Of a stretch of 64,000 nt of DNA, positions 12,793-23,799 are shown in pieces. Position 1 is the stretch's first letter, and each line of letters starts with the position of its first letter. The position numbers and the translations under genes were made by a program. The stretch comes from Bidens hawaiensis. Lineage: Eukaryota > Streptophyta > Magnoliopsida > Asterales > Asteraceae. A model generated the notes under the pieces. That model had not been told where the DNA came from. It worked only from the letters and a program-made list of their open reading frames with translations, and ran no database searches. Location of the stretch: positions 413,081-477,080 of the forward strand of contig JAIQDT010001941.1 in assembly GCA_021521415.1 (NCBI GenBank). The letters run 5' to 3'.

Positions 12793-13690
12793 GACACCCA
12801 TCTTGAGCTTATGCTGGGGGACACACCCATCTTGAGCTTATCCCCTGACTCAGAGGAAAAGTACCTAAAAGATACATTTCCCTCCTTTCACTCCTCCTTG
12901 TTGACCTGTTTTCTTCATTCTTGTCTCTATTACTCACTTGGGCTTCCTTCCTTGGGCCTATGTTGGGCCCCTACTAATCTTGTTCATCATATTCTTGCTT
13001 GTGGACTACCTTTGACTGGGCTATTGTCGGGCCTGCCCTTTTTATTGTCTCGGAGGCCCAATTATAAACCCTTTGATCCACCCTAACGTTATTGGGCCTG
13101 CCTTTCTTATTTATTTACTGGCCCATTACGAGGGTAACCTTTTCAAGTCACACCAGTCCATTGTGCTCGTTATTTATGACGAGTATAATGAACTTACACC
13201 AAGTCTCTATTCTACCTATGTCGTGACTTCTTGTGTGATCCCTCTTAAACTCCGATGGATTAAGTGATTGTGAGTATTTGTTCTTTCATGTGGGTATTGA
13301 GTGAGCACAAATGAAATATCCCCACCTTTTATATAGCCAGGGGGTATCTTTGATACAAAAAAAATATTCCTCGGAGCATTACATGTTGGTTCTTGACCTC
13401 AGAGCTTTCTCTTGGATCATTGTCCTCTTTGACTTAGGCCTCATTCATTCTAGTAATATGGCCTAACACATGTGTAGCTACAATCCCTTCTTTTGGGTTG
13501 GTACTACCAACTTGTTTAGATCGATTGGATAAGTCCTCAATCCTTCTAAAACCTTTGATAGCGTTTAGTCACTATGGGGAGGTCTTTTGGTTACTCTCTT
13601 TTGGGCTTCCTTTCTTTAGCCATACTTACATTGAGCAAGTGTTTGCTATTATGCCTATTTATCTCTTCACTCGAAGAGCCCATTTCAAAG
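12793..13690 (-). mobile_element. Tat-type LTR piece, left copy
   Basis: About 900 bp that aligns in the same orientation to 16165-17070 with frequent small changes, sharing long runs such as CATGTGGGTAT, CCCCACCTTTTATATAG and GGTTGGTACTACCAACTTG. With the primer site at 15810-15825 pointing minus, the simplest reading is that this is part of the 3' LTR of a decayed minus-strand Ty3 element. Open frames across it are accidental: the same frames are broken in the other copy. Confidence 0.6.
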
Positions 13691-15599
13691 GTAATACGGT
13701 CAAGTCTCCTTGGTCCATTGTGCTCGTTATCTATGAAGAGTATAATGGACTTATATCAGTTCGTCGCTATACTTTTAATTCGGCGTCAACGACGTTTTCT
13801 TTATCCTCCGACAGTCCGTTTATGTAATTTTTTCTATTGGCTCGACATTTGTGTTATCTTAAGGTACTCAACACTTCTATATTTATCCTCAAAAGACATT
13901 TACCCATCCTTGAACTTTCTTCATAAGTTTAGCATTGATATCCTATATCGATCATACCATCACCTTAATGGGTGCTAACATGAGAATGCTATTGTTGGGC
14001 TCATTTCCAAGGTAGCTTCATTAAGTCTCCCCCGCTCATTATCCTTATTATTTGTGATAAAGGTATTGGACTAAACTCGGACCCGGCTCATCCTTACCTT
14101 TCTTTTCTTGGACTTTAATGATCCAATCCTCCTTTTATCTTTTTAGCCTACCACTGGGCCCATGCCTAAATTGGCGACAGTTTTGGAAATGCCTCTCGCA
14201 TATCCCCCAAGATGTCATGATACCTTTCCAATTGTCTACCTTTATATTAACTGCTTGCTCCCATTTTACACTTTCAAATTTTCCCTTCTCTCACTCTATC
14301 TCATTCTTATCTGGTTGGTTGGGTGTATTGGTTAAAGTAACTAGCACTCCTCAGGTATCTTGGCTTCTCCTGGGCTTTCCTGACTTGTACCCCTCATGGA
14401 ACGAAGACCCATTTTCATAACACGCTCTACAAGCCCCCTAGTTCTTATTCTTTATGATAAGGACCAATGACTAATGTAGTCGTGTCCCATACTTCTCATC
14501 ACACCCTGGATATGTCTATCCTCTTTGTCTTTTAGGCCCATTCATTGAGCCGGTTTCGGACGAGATCCTCTTTTGATACCTGACTGAGGTAGATGATATT
14601 TAGATTATCTAAGACTGTCTTTTGATAGTTTAAATCTACCATGATAAAAATGCGCAGTCCCTCTTCCATATAATAAAGGATGAGTGAGCCATAAAGATAA
14701 TGGGTTGACTCCATTTTTACTTATCAAATTTGGACCCAATAAGTTTGAGATACCGAGGTCATGGGATGGGATAAAGACAGAACATATCTAAACTCGTCCC
14801 CATACAATGAGCCCATTCTTGGAATCATCTCTTCAAGTTCCCATAGTCTCTTATGCTAGTTATTAATGATTGGGATAAGGGAATTTAAACCCAAATTTCC
14901 CAAACATAAACCAGACGATGATACTTTTTCCTTCTTGGGAAACTATGCTAGATTTACATAATCTCTTTCTTCTTGTTGAATGACCCTACAAAAGTTGTTA
15001 ATAGCCAATTAATAGGCTTTAATAGTGGCCATGCTAGTATTTGGGACTTTTTTTACTAGTTTTAGATACAAAGGTGAAGATATAAGCGATTTCCCATGCG
15101 ATAATTAGCAATATATGTCGAAGATTTACAAACCTACCAACATTGATCATGATTATTTGATCCATCTCTCTCTATATATATATATGTATGTATATATATG
15201 TTTTTCATGTTGTAGTTTGTCGGATAACATAGAGAAACCATGATAAAGATGTTAGCAGATAATGTGTTTTGGCTTAGGGTTGCACTTAAGCACATTTTGG
15301 GCTATAAGGTTAACATCATGATTGCGGGTGTATCATGATGTTTTCAATTTGTATGCAGATGTGTTACAAGGTTTCCAACCTGTTAGGGGGATGTAGTAGG
15401 ATAGCTCTCAATTTGTAGCTAGGCATTCCTTTCAATTGTTGTGAAAAAGATACGATTTCCTTCCCCTTTTATGGGAGGGCGTATATGTATGTTGGCCTAT
15501 TTAGTGGAAATATATAGCTCGTGATCCCCCCTATAAGGAGCCATATCCAATTTGGGGGGAAATGTAAGATCTGAGTTTTTTAGAAGGGGTTATTATCTT
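13691..15599. other. Decayed interior/LTR of Tat-type element
   Basis: No coding similarity recognised. It contains further degenerate copies of the LTR motif beginning GCCCATT...AGGGTAA and ending GACTTACACC (around 13680, 14010 and 14820), so the LTR had internal repeats. No Gag or Pol domain seen, suggesting a large internal deletion or a non-autonomous element. Confidence 0.45.
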
Positions 15600-15809
15600 C
15601 ATAAATTGGGAAATTATAAGTATTGAGCCTCATGGATGAGGCTATTTTTCTAAGAATCGAGCCTCATGAAGAGGGCTATTCTCCACATGGGAAATTATAT
15701 GTTTTGAGCCTTATGGATGAGGCTTTTTTCTTGAGTATTGAGCCTCATGAATGGGGATATTTTCCACGAGGAAAGTATAAGTATTGACCCTCATGGATGG
15801 GGCTATTTT
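15600..15809. repeat. Tandem ~55-60 bp repeats beside primer site
   Basis: Four degenerate units, each containing GGGAAATTATAAG, ATTGAGCCTCATGGATGAGG and CTATTTTTC. They lie directly internal to the primer site at 15810-15825, so on the minus strand they form the leader just after the 5' LTR. Confidence 0.75.
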
Positions 15810-15825
15810 CCACAGACGGCGCCAA
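15810..15825 (-). other. Primer binding site TGGCGCC type (Tat-like)
   Basis: The minus strand reads TTGGCGCCGTCTGTGG, the primer site sequence common in Tat-lineage Ty3 elements, immediately after an LTR ending GGTTCCAACA. It sets the element's orientation as minus. Confidence 0.75.
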
Positions 15826-17070
15826 TGTTGGAACCCTAGTTGAATCGACAATAATATTGATACGAGTTCGAAGTTTGCTCTATGGAATGACCGGACTATA
15901 AGTGTTACAAAGTGTAGTATGAACTATGGAGTTAATACAAGTGAAGCATGTGTTGTGATTAGGAGGATTCAAGGTTATTCTTCAAAGAGAATTGTTAGGA
16001 AAATTATTAAGTTCTAGTATTGCCCCGAGTGAACATGAGGACTCAAGTGATCCTTTCTCCATATATAAAGGGAGTCAAGGCCTAGACTGTTACATGAAGG
16101 ATTTCTATACTAGTTATTACCCTCTAGCTCCTTTGTCCTTCATTCTTTTATCCTCCAGGCATCAGCTTGTGCTGGGGGACACACCCATATTAAGCCTTTC
16201 CCATGACTTAGAGGAACAGTACCCAGAAGATACATTTCCTTCCTTTCACTCCTTCTTGTTGACCTGATTTCTTCATTCTTGTATTTATTACTCGCTTGGG
16301 CTTCCTTTCCTAGGCCTTTGCTGGGCCCTTACTAATCTTGTTCATCATATGATTTCTTGTGGACAACCTTTGACTGGACTGTTGTCGGGCCTGCCCTTTT
16401 CTTGTCCCAGAGGCCCAATTATAAACCCTTTGGTCCAACCCAATGCTATTGAGTCTGCCTCTCTTGTTTCTGTACTGGCCCATTACAAGGGTAACCTTTT
16501 CAGGTCTCACCGGTCCATTGAGCTCGTTATTTATTAAGAGTATAATTGACTTACACCAAGTCTCTATTCTACCTCTGTCGTGACTACTTTTGTGACCCCT
16601 CTTAAACTCTGATGGACTAAGTGATTGTGAGTATTTGTTCTTTCATGTGGGTATCGAGTAAGCACAAATGAAATATCCCCACCTTTTATATAGACAGGGG
16701 GTATCTTTGATACAAAAAAATATTCCTCGGACCATTACATGTTGGTTCTTGACCTCAGAGATTTCTCTTGGATCATTGTTCTCTTTGACTTAGGCCCATT
16801 ACGAGGGCCCCATCTATACCAGCAATATGGCCTGACACATATGTAGCTCTAATCCCTTCTTTTGGGTTGGTACTACCAACTTGTTTAGATCAATTGGATA
16901 AGTCCTCGATCCTTCTAAAACCTTTGATCGTGTTTAGTCACTATGTGGAGGTGTTTTAGTTACTCTCTTTTGGGCTTCCTTTCTTTAGCCACACTTACTT
17001 TGAGCTTGTGTTTTCTATTAGGCCTATTTCTCTCTTCACTCGAAGAACCCATTTCAGGGGTAATCCTTTC
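15826..17070 (-). mobile_element. Tat-type 5' LTR, truncated
   Basis: The + strand begins TGTTGGAACCCTAG (LTR 3' end CA on the minus strand) right beside the primer site. From 16165 it matches 12793-13690. Homology stops near 17070, where unrelated sequence begins, so the upstream part of this LTR is missing here while the left copy extends further. It holds CTTTTATATAGAC near 16685, a candidate TATA region. Confidence 0.65.
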
Positions 17071-18714
17071 ATTAGTGGTTGAGAAGGCGGTGAAGAACGG
17101 TAAAACTTGAATCTAATTATCATTTTATCACCTAGGTCGTGATGAACCTTTGTTTGGTTTGATTTTGATTGGGATTATGTTCGTTATGGATTTTATGTTT
17201 TAAGTAAATTGTTGAGTTTGATTTAATTGATGCGTATGATTACTTGGTTTTATTTGCTTAGGTTTATTGTTTCACATTACCCTTGTTGATTGTTTTATAG
17301 GATAGGGTTTTGTTAGGTCATTAACTGTGTGTTCTTAGCTAGATTGTGATTGATATGCATTAAAATCATAGAAACAGTAAAACTAATCAAATAAATAAAA
17401 GTGAGTTGTTAGCCTAGAAAGCTGTGAGGTGATAGGTTATTTATAGATCTTTGTTGATCAGGATTGCTAGATTTAGTTCTTCGTAAGGAGTCTGTCTAGG
17501 ATTGATTCTCAACTTAGTCTATTAAGTCAATTCTTATATTTGATTTCAGCGCTATAAGGTAGGATTTCTCCATAAAGATACTTAAACATAAGCAATTAAA
17601 CAACCGTAAGGAAGTTTAATACATATAACTAGCGTGTCTTAAAACTTGCTAGAAACTCATAGGTGTCTTCTTGAAGGGTCAAGGGTCGTGTTCGGGTTTT
17701 CTTTCAAGGGTTTATTTTACGATCCTAGTTCCATAACTTAATTTTCCTAGTTAAATTGATAGCTTAGGGGATTTTAGCCTAGGTGGTTACTTTCATCATC
17801 TTCAATCTCGAATCAAACAAAGTAAAAAAATACGAAACATGGTAAAATAATAAAGAACGGAAAATCAAAGGTGATAAAACCCGTAATCTTCACTCTCGAA
17901 TATCTAACTCTTCACCGGGTGCTATCTTGCCTTCAAAACCGCCAAGAATCTCGAATTATAACTCAAGTAATTTCCAAATTCGTCTGGTGGCTGTACAGTA
18001 TTGTTCAGGCTAAGGTTAGGGATGTTTATATACCGAAACAGGGCCCAACACTGAACAAAAACGGGCAACTCGCTAGAAATATTAGGTCATCGCGCCGCAT
18101 GACCATGACTGCCCCCCATGGTCGCGCGGCGCGGCGCACATGTATAGGGGTCGGCCTGACCGACCTTGTCTGATCGGTTCTCCTTCTGGTTCCTTCCTGA
18201 CGCGTTCCGGCTTCTTGTATTGGCTCGTTTTGACTCGTTTTTCACCCTTTTTGATCACGATCAACTCACGGAATGTACAAAACATAATAATATTTATAAT
18301 ATACAAATCTTGACTAAAACGAACATAAACTAATTAAATATTAAATAAAATATACAAGGGTACATATATATATTTAACATTATATCAGTAAAAAAACATA
18401 AGAACATTATTGAATAGGGTTTAATTAGGGTAGGTAGAATGAACGTACAATATTACCTAAACACCAAACTCAATACAATCAGACCTCAAAGTGATTTCTA
18501 TGGACCTCTGTCAATCGATCAAAAGCACTCAATTACATATTCTGACTTTCATACTCACTTTATATGTCAAACATGGAATTGGTGAAGTATGTATAATCGG
18601 TGGAGAAAACCGAACCCTGGATACGTCTAATCGGTGCCAGAGATGTCAGATCTCAAATTCTTGGAGAATATCGAATAGAGGATGAAAAAGATGGGGTATT
18701 TGATTTTAGGGTTT
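17071..18714. other. Unclassified repeat-like sequence, minus-strand LTR candidate
   Basis: No gene recognised. The minus strand has TATATAAAC (18025-18033) followed by long AT-rich leader-like sequence, and a GC-rich palindrome lies just upstream (18091-18133). This is the arrangement of an LTR promoter, but I found no partner LTR, primer site or ends. The TATA/LTR reading is inference. Confidence 0.35.
18091..18133. other. GC-rich 16-bp hairpin
   Basis: CGCGCCGCATGACCAT and ATGGTCGCGCGGCGCG pair over 16 positions with two central mismatches, separated by an 11-base loop (18107-18117). It lies in one of the few GC-rich segments of the window. Confidence 0.7.
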
Positions 18715-18870
18715 ATGAGATATTATGACCCGTGGGGAGCTATTTGGGTCAAACCGGGCTAAATCAATTAGAGCTCATTATTTACAAATAAAGCAATCTG
18801 ATAACTCCATAAAAATGGGGGAGAAACCAGAGCGCGACACGTAAGATTTTAAAGATTTTGTTTATATATT
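18715..18870 (+). repeat. Dispersed ~160 bp repeat, copy 1
   Basis: Begins TTATGACCCGTGG, carries TTTACAAATAAAGCAATCTG and ends near GAGCGCGACACGTAAGATTTTAAAG. Related copies lie at 33150-33310 and 33653-33815. No ORF. Possibly a SINE, MITE or Helitron-end family; no ends proven. Confidence 0.6.
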
Positions 18871-19378
18871 ACTAACTTTTAGCCTGCGTGTTACGCGGGT
18901 TACTTTTAGTTTTTTTAATAATTATTTTTTTTAAATATTGTTTATGTATATTTTTAATGTAGGATGTGTTTAGGTATTAAACTTAAATGTTACATGAACT
19001 TATAAAATATGTTATATTTATTAGATGTAGTTAAAATATAGTTTTTTTTGTTTTTTTTTTGTTTATATCTCAAATAGGTCTCATTGGTCTAGTAGTTAAC
19101 GTGACCTAACATTTTGTTATTTAAGATGCGAATTTTCGTCTTAATTTACATGAATGCATAAAGAAATTTATATGGTTTGTGTTATTTTCGTTTGTATTGA
19201 GTTGTTATGGTTCGTTGGTGATGTAGAACATATATGTTGTTTAAGGGATCACCAGAAATGGGCTTTCATGTGTCTATGAATTAATGTATCCCAACATTTT
19301 GTTTTTTGTTGTTTAAAATATGTATTTTGTGCTTGATAGTGAATTGAGCTTTTAATAAATTGATGTATTTGAATCTCT
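18871..19378. other. AT-rich sequence, no gene
   Basis: Contains a short hairpin CCTGCGT-GTT-ACGCGGG (about 18883-18899), of the kind seen near Helitron 3' ends, but with no CTRR terminus after it. Otherwise nothing recognised. Confidence 0.5.
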
Positions 19379-19383
19379 ATAAG
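19379..19383. repeat. Target-site duplication ATAAG, left (outer Tekay LTR)
   Basis: ATAAG directly before the LTR start at 19384, repeated at 28909-28913 directly after the LTR end. Confidence 0.85.
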
Positions 19384-19957
19384 TGTAACATCCTACTTTT
19401 TGTTATAGTAATAAAATGAATTTTCGTCAATTTTATAGTGGGTCGTTATCGGTTTTGATAAATAGAATATGAGTTGGGCTTATGTTGGTTAAAGGAAGAT
19501 GAGTTATGGACTTGGGTTAGAGGAAAAGAAGAAAGACCATGGGCTAAGCCCATGATCCATAAATATATAAACCATACACACCACTTAATTTCTCATTTAC
19601 ACATATTCCATACACTATTCAAAACACACACTTAAGCCTTCTCTCTAATCCTCTCATTATCTTTGCCGAAATCAAGAAGGAAACCAACCACCGATCCAAG
19701 GTAATGATAGTATGAGATTGTATGAGCTTAAACCCGTTAGATATAGTCACGAAACGACGAGTCGACACCGCTAAACCGTTTAAGTCACGAGATCCGGGTG
19801 GAATTGGGTATAAACCGGACCTATGATGAGCTTAGGGGTCACCCTAGCTCAGATATGGATCGAACGGGACGAAAAACGATAAAACTCGTTTTTCCGGCGA
19901 ACCGCCGGCTTTCCGGCTGCGGCGCCGGAAAGGCGGCGGATACGAGGAAGGGAATGT
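19384..19957 (+). mobile_element. Tekay-family solo LTR, 5' part (split)
   Basis: Starts TGTAACATCC and matches the first ~570 bp of the Tekay LTRs at 36797 and 54982, including an ATATATAAA TATA region near 19563 preceded by CATGGGCTAAGCCCATG. It stops at GGGAATGT where the minus-strand Tekay element begins. Its continuation is at 27662-28908. With the ATAAG duplication outside, the two parts are one plus-strand solo LTR. Confidence 0.85.
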
Positions 19958-20400
19958 TGTAAGGCCCCGTTACCGGTAGCCCTACTTTGTACGTTGGATT
20001 TACTCATGAACGCAGTTCTAAATATGAGTTAATAAAAACTTTCGCGGAATAATAAAACTTCAACCATAACATTTTACATAACCATCAAATCATGTCTTAT
20101 AAAACATTCGTAGTCAATTAAAACAAAACATAGTCTTTAAAACATCATAACATTTCTCCGAGATGCCAGTATCTTCGATTCCATTCCATGTGTCTTCAGT
20201 CACGCGAACTGCCTCAACCTATTTGCCTGCGTGCATACTAAAAGTCAGCTACGCTGAGTGAGTTCTAGTTAATCACATAACTTACTTTTCATACACATAT
20301 ACGTGCCCGAAGGTACGCATTACATACATATCAAGATCAGCATTCGTCCATACACATTCATATCTAACCATACATTATAAAGGGCGTTTCACCCTACATA

Positions 20401-20567
20401 CCTCGGATATTATTAGGGTCCGGTACCCTCCATCCTCGGATATTATTAGGGTCCGGTCACCCTTCATCCTCGGACATTATTAGGGTCCGGTCACCCTTCA
20501 TCCTCGGATATTATTAGGGTCCGGTACCCTTCATCCTCGGATATTATTAGGGTCCGGTACCCTTTCT
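20401..20567 (-). repeat. LTR minisatellite, 5 units of ~33 bp
   Basis: Five head-to-tail units of the + strand form CCTCGGATATTATTAGGGTC followed by CGGTACCCTTCAT. The same minisatellite, diverged, has 6, 2 and 5 units in the other Tekay LTRs of this window. Confidence 0.9.
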
Positions 20568-21289
20568 TCCATAGCTTCATACTATACTTGTCCTTAAATA
20601 CTTTTCCTGACAATACGTGCAATCTCCGAAGAGCGTTCACGTACCATTAACATATCATACGTACATTATGCATACATCATAAATATTCATACATGCATCT
20701 TATCTTACATCATACATAGCAATCACGTCTTTAGCTACCACCTGACGGTACATGCAATATCCGAAGATCGTTCATGCACCGTCAAGCAATCATCATACAT
20801 AAATCGTACAAGGCATACACTTACCACTTAAGGTAAGTGTATTAAGTATCACATCGAGTATGCACACAACCCCAAAAACATAACAAGAAAGTGGGGATAG
20901 AAACTCACCTCAATGCGGTTGCGTTCACCGTTTACGGTTATTACCTTCTTGAGCTATGCACGACTAACTGTATAATAATTATACGTTTCAGTAAACTATC
21001 ACTACACGTATCGTCTTTCTAGTTTAATTATTACCCTCAACAAACGGGGGTCCGGGGGCAGCGCCCCTGGCAGCGGGGTTCTAGGGGAGGCAGCCCCTAG
21101 CGGGGTCCTAGGGGCAGAGCCCCTGGCTGGGGAAAAATTTTATTTTCATTAACTGTCTTAACACATTTTCCATTAGGATTTTGAATCATTAAATAATTTG
21201 CTACTTAAAATCCAAGGGCTTCTTTGTAATTAAATCATTATTTTCTAAGTCCAGGGACTGACCTGTCATTCTATCAAACTTCTGGTTCG

Positions 21290-21660
21290 TTACTTGGTTC
21301 TTAACGAATTGTGTTATCTTAACGAACTGATCCATGCAGCGAATTGAACCCTTTAACGAACTGGTTATTAAGCGAACTGGATCCTATAACGAATCAGTCC
21401 ATAGAGAACCAGTCCACATAGCGAATCAGTCCAGGTAACGAACTGGACCTTCTAATTCGTTGTTTCCTTAACGAATGACTATAACGAATTGGGGGTTAAT
21501 TCGTTATCTTTTCCTTAACGAATCTGGACGCGAACTAAGGCCAGTTCGTTATTCTTTCCTCAGCGAATCAACTTAACGAATTGAACATGAACTGTAGCTA
21601 GTTCGTTATGTTACCATAGACGAACCAGCTAGCGAATCACCTTTAATTCGTTAAATCCCC
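21290..21660 (-). repeat. Dense AACGAA/TTCGTTA motif cluster in LTR
   Basis: The words TAACGAACTGG, AGCGAATTG and TTCGTTA recur, in both orientations, more than fifteen times in 370 bp. The same cluster is at about 37360-37700 and 55570-55910. It lies in the transcribed leader part of the LTR. Role unknown; repeats of this kind could bind a protein. Confidence 0.7.
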
Positions 21661-21678
21661 GTAGCGAACTAGGGTTAG

Positions 21679-21706
21679 GTCAGGGAATGTCAGAACATTC
21701 CCTGAC
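21679..21706 (-). other. Perfect 12-bp hairpin in Tekay LTR
   Basis: GTCAGGGAATGT and ACATTCCCTGAC pair perfectly around a four-base loop. Equivalent hairpins with changed arms occur at 37331-37359 and 55536-55565. Confidence 0.8.
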
Positions 21707-22079
21707 ATCCTCGTATTAACTTTTCCGGCGCCGCCGCCGGAAAACCGCGAACACATCGGAAAAACGAGTTTTAACTCGTTTTTCACTGTTTTTCGTCCCG
21801 TTCGATCCAGATCTGATCTAGGGTGACCCCTAATCTCATCATAGGTTCGGATTATACCCGATTCCACCCGGATCTCATGACTTAAACGGTTTAACGGTAT
21901 CAGCTCGTCGTTTCATGACTATATCTAACAGGTTTAAGCTCATACAATAATAAACTATCGTTACCTCTGGTCGGTGCTCAGATTCTTTCTTGGTTTCGGC
22001 TAGAGAGAGAGAGAGCTTAAGTGTGTGTTTGAATGGTGTATGGAATATGTGTAAATGAGGAATTTAGTGGTGTTTATGG

Positions 22080-22087
22080 TTTATATA
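22080..22087 (-). promoter_or_regulatory. Tekay LTR TATA box (minus copy)
   Basis: TATATAAA on the minus strand, preceded by a degenerate CATGGTCTTAAGCCCATG palindrome. The spacing and flanking words match the plus-strand LTRs. Confidence 0.65.
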
Positions 22088-22270
22088 TTTAGGGATCATG
22101 GGCTTAAGACCATGGTCTTTCCTTCTTCCTCTTCATAACCCAAGTCCATAACCCATATCCATTCACCCAACACTAGCCCAACTCATATTCTAATCATCTA
22201 AACCGATAACGACCCACTATGAAATAAACGAAATTTATTTTATTAATATAACCAAAGGTAGGATGTTACA

Positions 22271-22284
22271 AGTCTTCCCTCCTT
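22271..22284 (-). other. Polypurine tract (Tekay, minus)
   Basis: The minus strand reads AAGGAGGGAAGACT directly before the 3' LTR start TGTAACATCC, the same as at 54967-54981 in the plus-strand copy. Confidence 0.85.
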
Positions 22285-22313
22285 AAAGAGGCTTTGTCCC
22301 AAAAACCTAACCA

Positions 22314-23799
22314 TTACATAAACAAATTTGGATAAAATTCGCGCATTTCTTCTTCAGCTTCCCATGTAGCATCTGATCCCTTGCGATGTTTCCATATCAC
22401 TTTCACCAAGGGTATGACCTTGTGACGAAGTTGCTTCTCTTTGCGATCAACAATCCCTATCGGTTGCTCAATGTAGTTCAGTTGTTCATCAACCTCAATG
22501 TCCATCAATGGCACATGAGATGTGCCATCAGCTAGAAACTTCCTTAGATAAGAAACATGGAAGGTAGAATGAATTCCTTCTAACTCACCAGGTAAATCCA
22601 GCTTATAAGCTACTTCCCCCCACAGTATCTAAAATCTTAAACGGTCCAATGTACCTCGGACTCAACTTTCCCCTCTTTCTAAAACGAATAATTCCTTTCC
22701 AAGGCGAGACCTTGAGCATCACATTGTCACCAACGTTAAACTCAATCGGTCGTCGCCACTTATCAGCATACGACTTCTGTCTGTCTTGAGCAGCTTTCAT
22801 TCTCGCTTTGATCTGGTCGAACTTCGAAGAAGTTTCTTGCACAACTTCTAGGCTTCCCATCTCTTTCTGACCAATTTCTCCCCCAACATACCGAGGTTCT
22901 ACATCGTCTACCGTAAAGCATCTCAAACGGTGGCATACCAATACTTGAATGGTAGCCGTTGTTATAGGAGAACTCTGCTAGATGTAGATGATCATCCCAA
23001 CATCCTCCAAAGTCTAGAACGCAAGCACGTAGGATATCCTAAAGGGTTTGGATCGTCCTTTCAGACTGTCCATCTGTTTGAGGGTGATACGCCGTACTGA
23101 TGTTCAATTTTGTTCCCATGGCTTCATGGAACTTCTTCCAGAACCTCGAAGTAAACCGAGTATCTCTATCGGACACAATTGATAACGGTACTCCATGATT
23201 TGACACAAATTCTTTTATGAACAAGCTTGCTAACGTTTCTGACGAGATAGCCTCTCGTATAGGTAGAAAGTGAGCACTCTTGGTCAAACGGTCCACAATC
23301 ACCCAGATGGTATCATGATGCTTAGCTGTACGGGGTAGCTTAGTTATGAAATCCATGGTGATGCATTCCCATTTCCACTCTGGTATCTGTAGCGGTTGCA
23401 TCTTTCCATAAGGCTTTTGATGTTCGGCTTTGACTTGCAAACAAGTTAAGCACTTACTAACATAATCCACTACATCGTTCTTCATTCCTGGCCACCAGTA
23501 GTCTCTCTTCAAATCCTGGTACATCTTTGTAGCTCCTGGATGAATCGAATACCTTGACTTATGAGCTTCATCTAAGATTCGACCTCTGAGATCTCCATGG
23601 CGTGGAATCCACAAACGGTCAAATCTAGTCTTAACACCAAGCGTGTTTTCTATCAACTCGTCTTGCTGACCAAAAATCCTTTCTTTCTTTACTAGCCCTT
23701 TATCTACCAGCACTTCAGACTGCACCTTGATGATTTCTTCAAATAAGCTTGAGTTCATAATTAGCTGATATGACTTTACTGTTGCAATGACTTCCTCAT
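22314..23799 (-). pseudogene. Tekay integrase and chromodomain, broken
   Basis: In minus order: integrase zinc-binding HHCC region ([14 protein letters not shown] ... CLTCLQVK, about 23590-23440); catalytic core with [17 protein letters not shown] and GQSERT, the D, D and E of the triad (23360-23055); the post-core GPFKILD region (about 22640); and a C-terminal chromodomain-like end with DRKEKQLRHK, VKVIWKHRKGSDATWE and FYPNLF (22480-22317). Chromodomains steer chromoviruses to marked chromatin. A TAG after IQTL near 23038 and frameshifts near 22950 and 22605 break it. RNase H lies upstream; the polypurine tract follows. Confidence 0.85.

Larger units (their letters stand above)
19958..22270 (-). 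mobile_element. Tekay 3' LTR (2313 bp, minus)
   Basis: Minus-strand start TGTAACATCC at 22270 and end GGGGCCTTACA at 19958. In minus order it holds a TATA box, a 12-bp hairpin, dense AACGAA repeats, GC-rich palindromic sequence (21040-21130), AGGTGAGTTTCT (20900-20911), three UUCG hairpins (20743-20783, 20607-20646, 20299-20322), a five-unit repeat, GAACTCACTCAGC (near 20260) and the terminus. The 260 bp shared with the 5' remnant differ at about ten positions, indicating moderate age. Confidence 0.85.

Noticed and set aside
12811..13978. Several overlapping + strand open frames
   Set aside because: They lie in a Tat-type LTR copy; the corresponding frames in the second copy (16160 onward) are shifted and broken, and no domain is recognised.
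15600..15809. CRISPR-like array
   Set aside because: Contiguous degenerate tandem units without unique spacers, in a plant retroelement leader; the same reasoning excludes the LTR minisatellites.
18871..18905. Helitron 3' end
   Set aside because: A short hairpin is present, but no CTRR terminus or insertion between A and T is seen.
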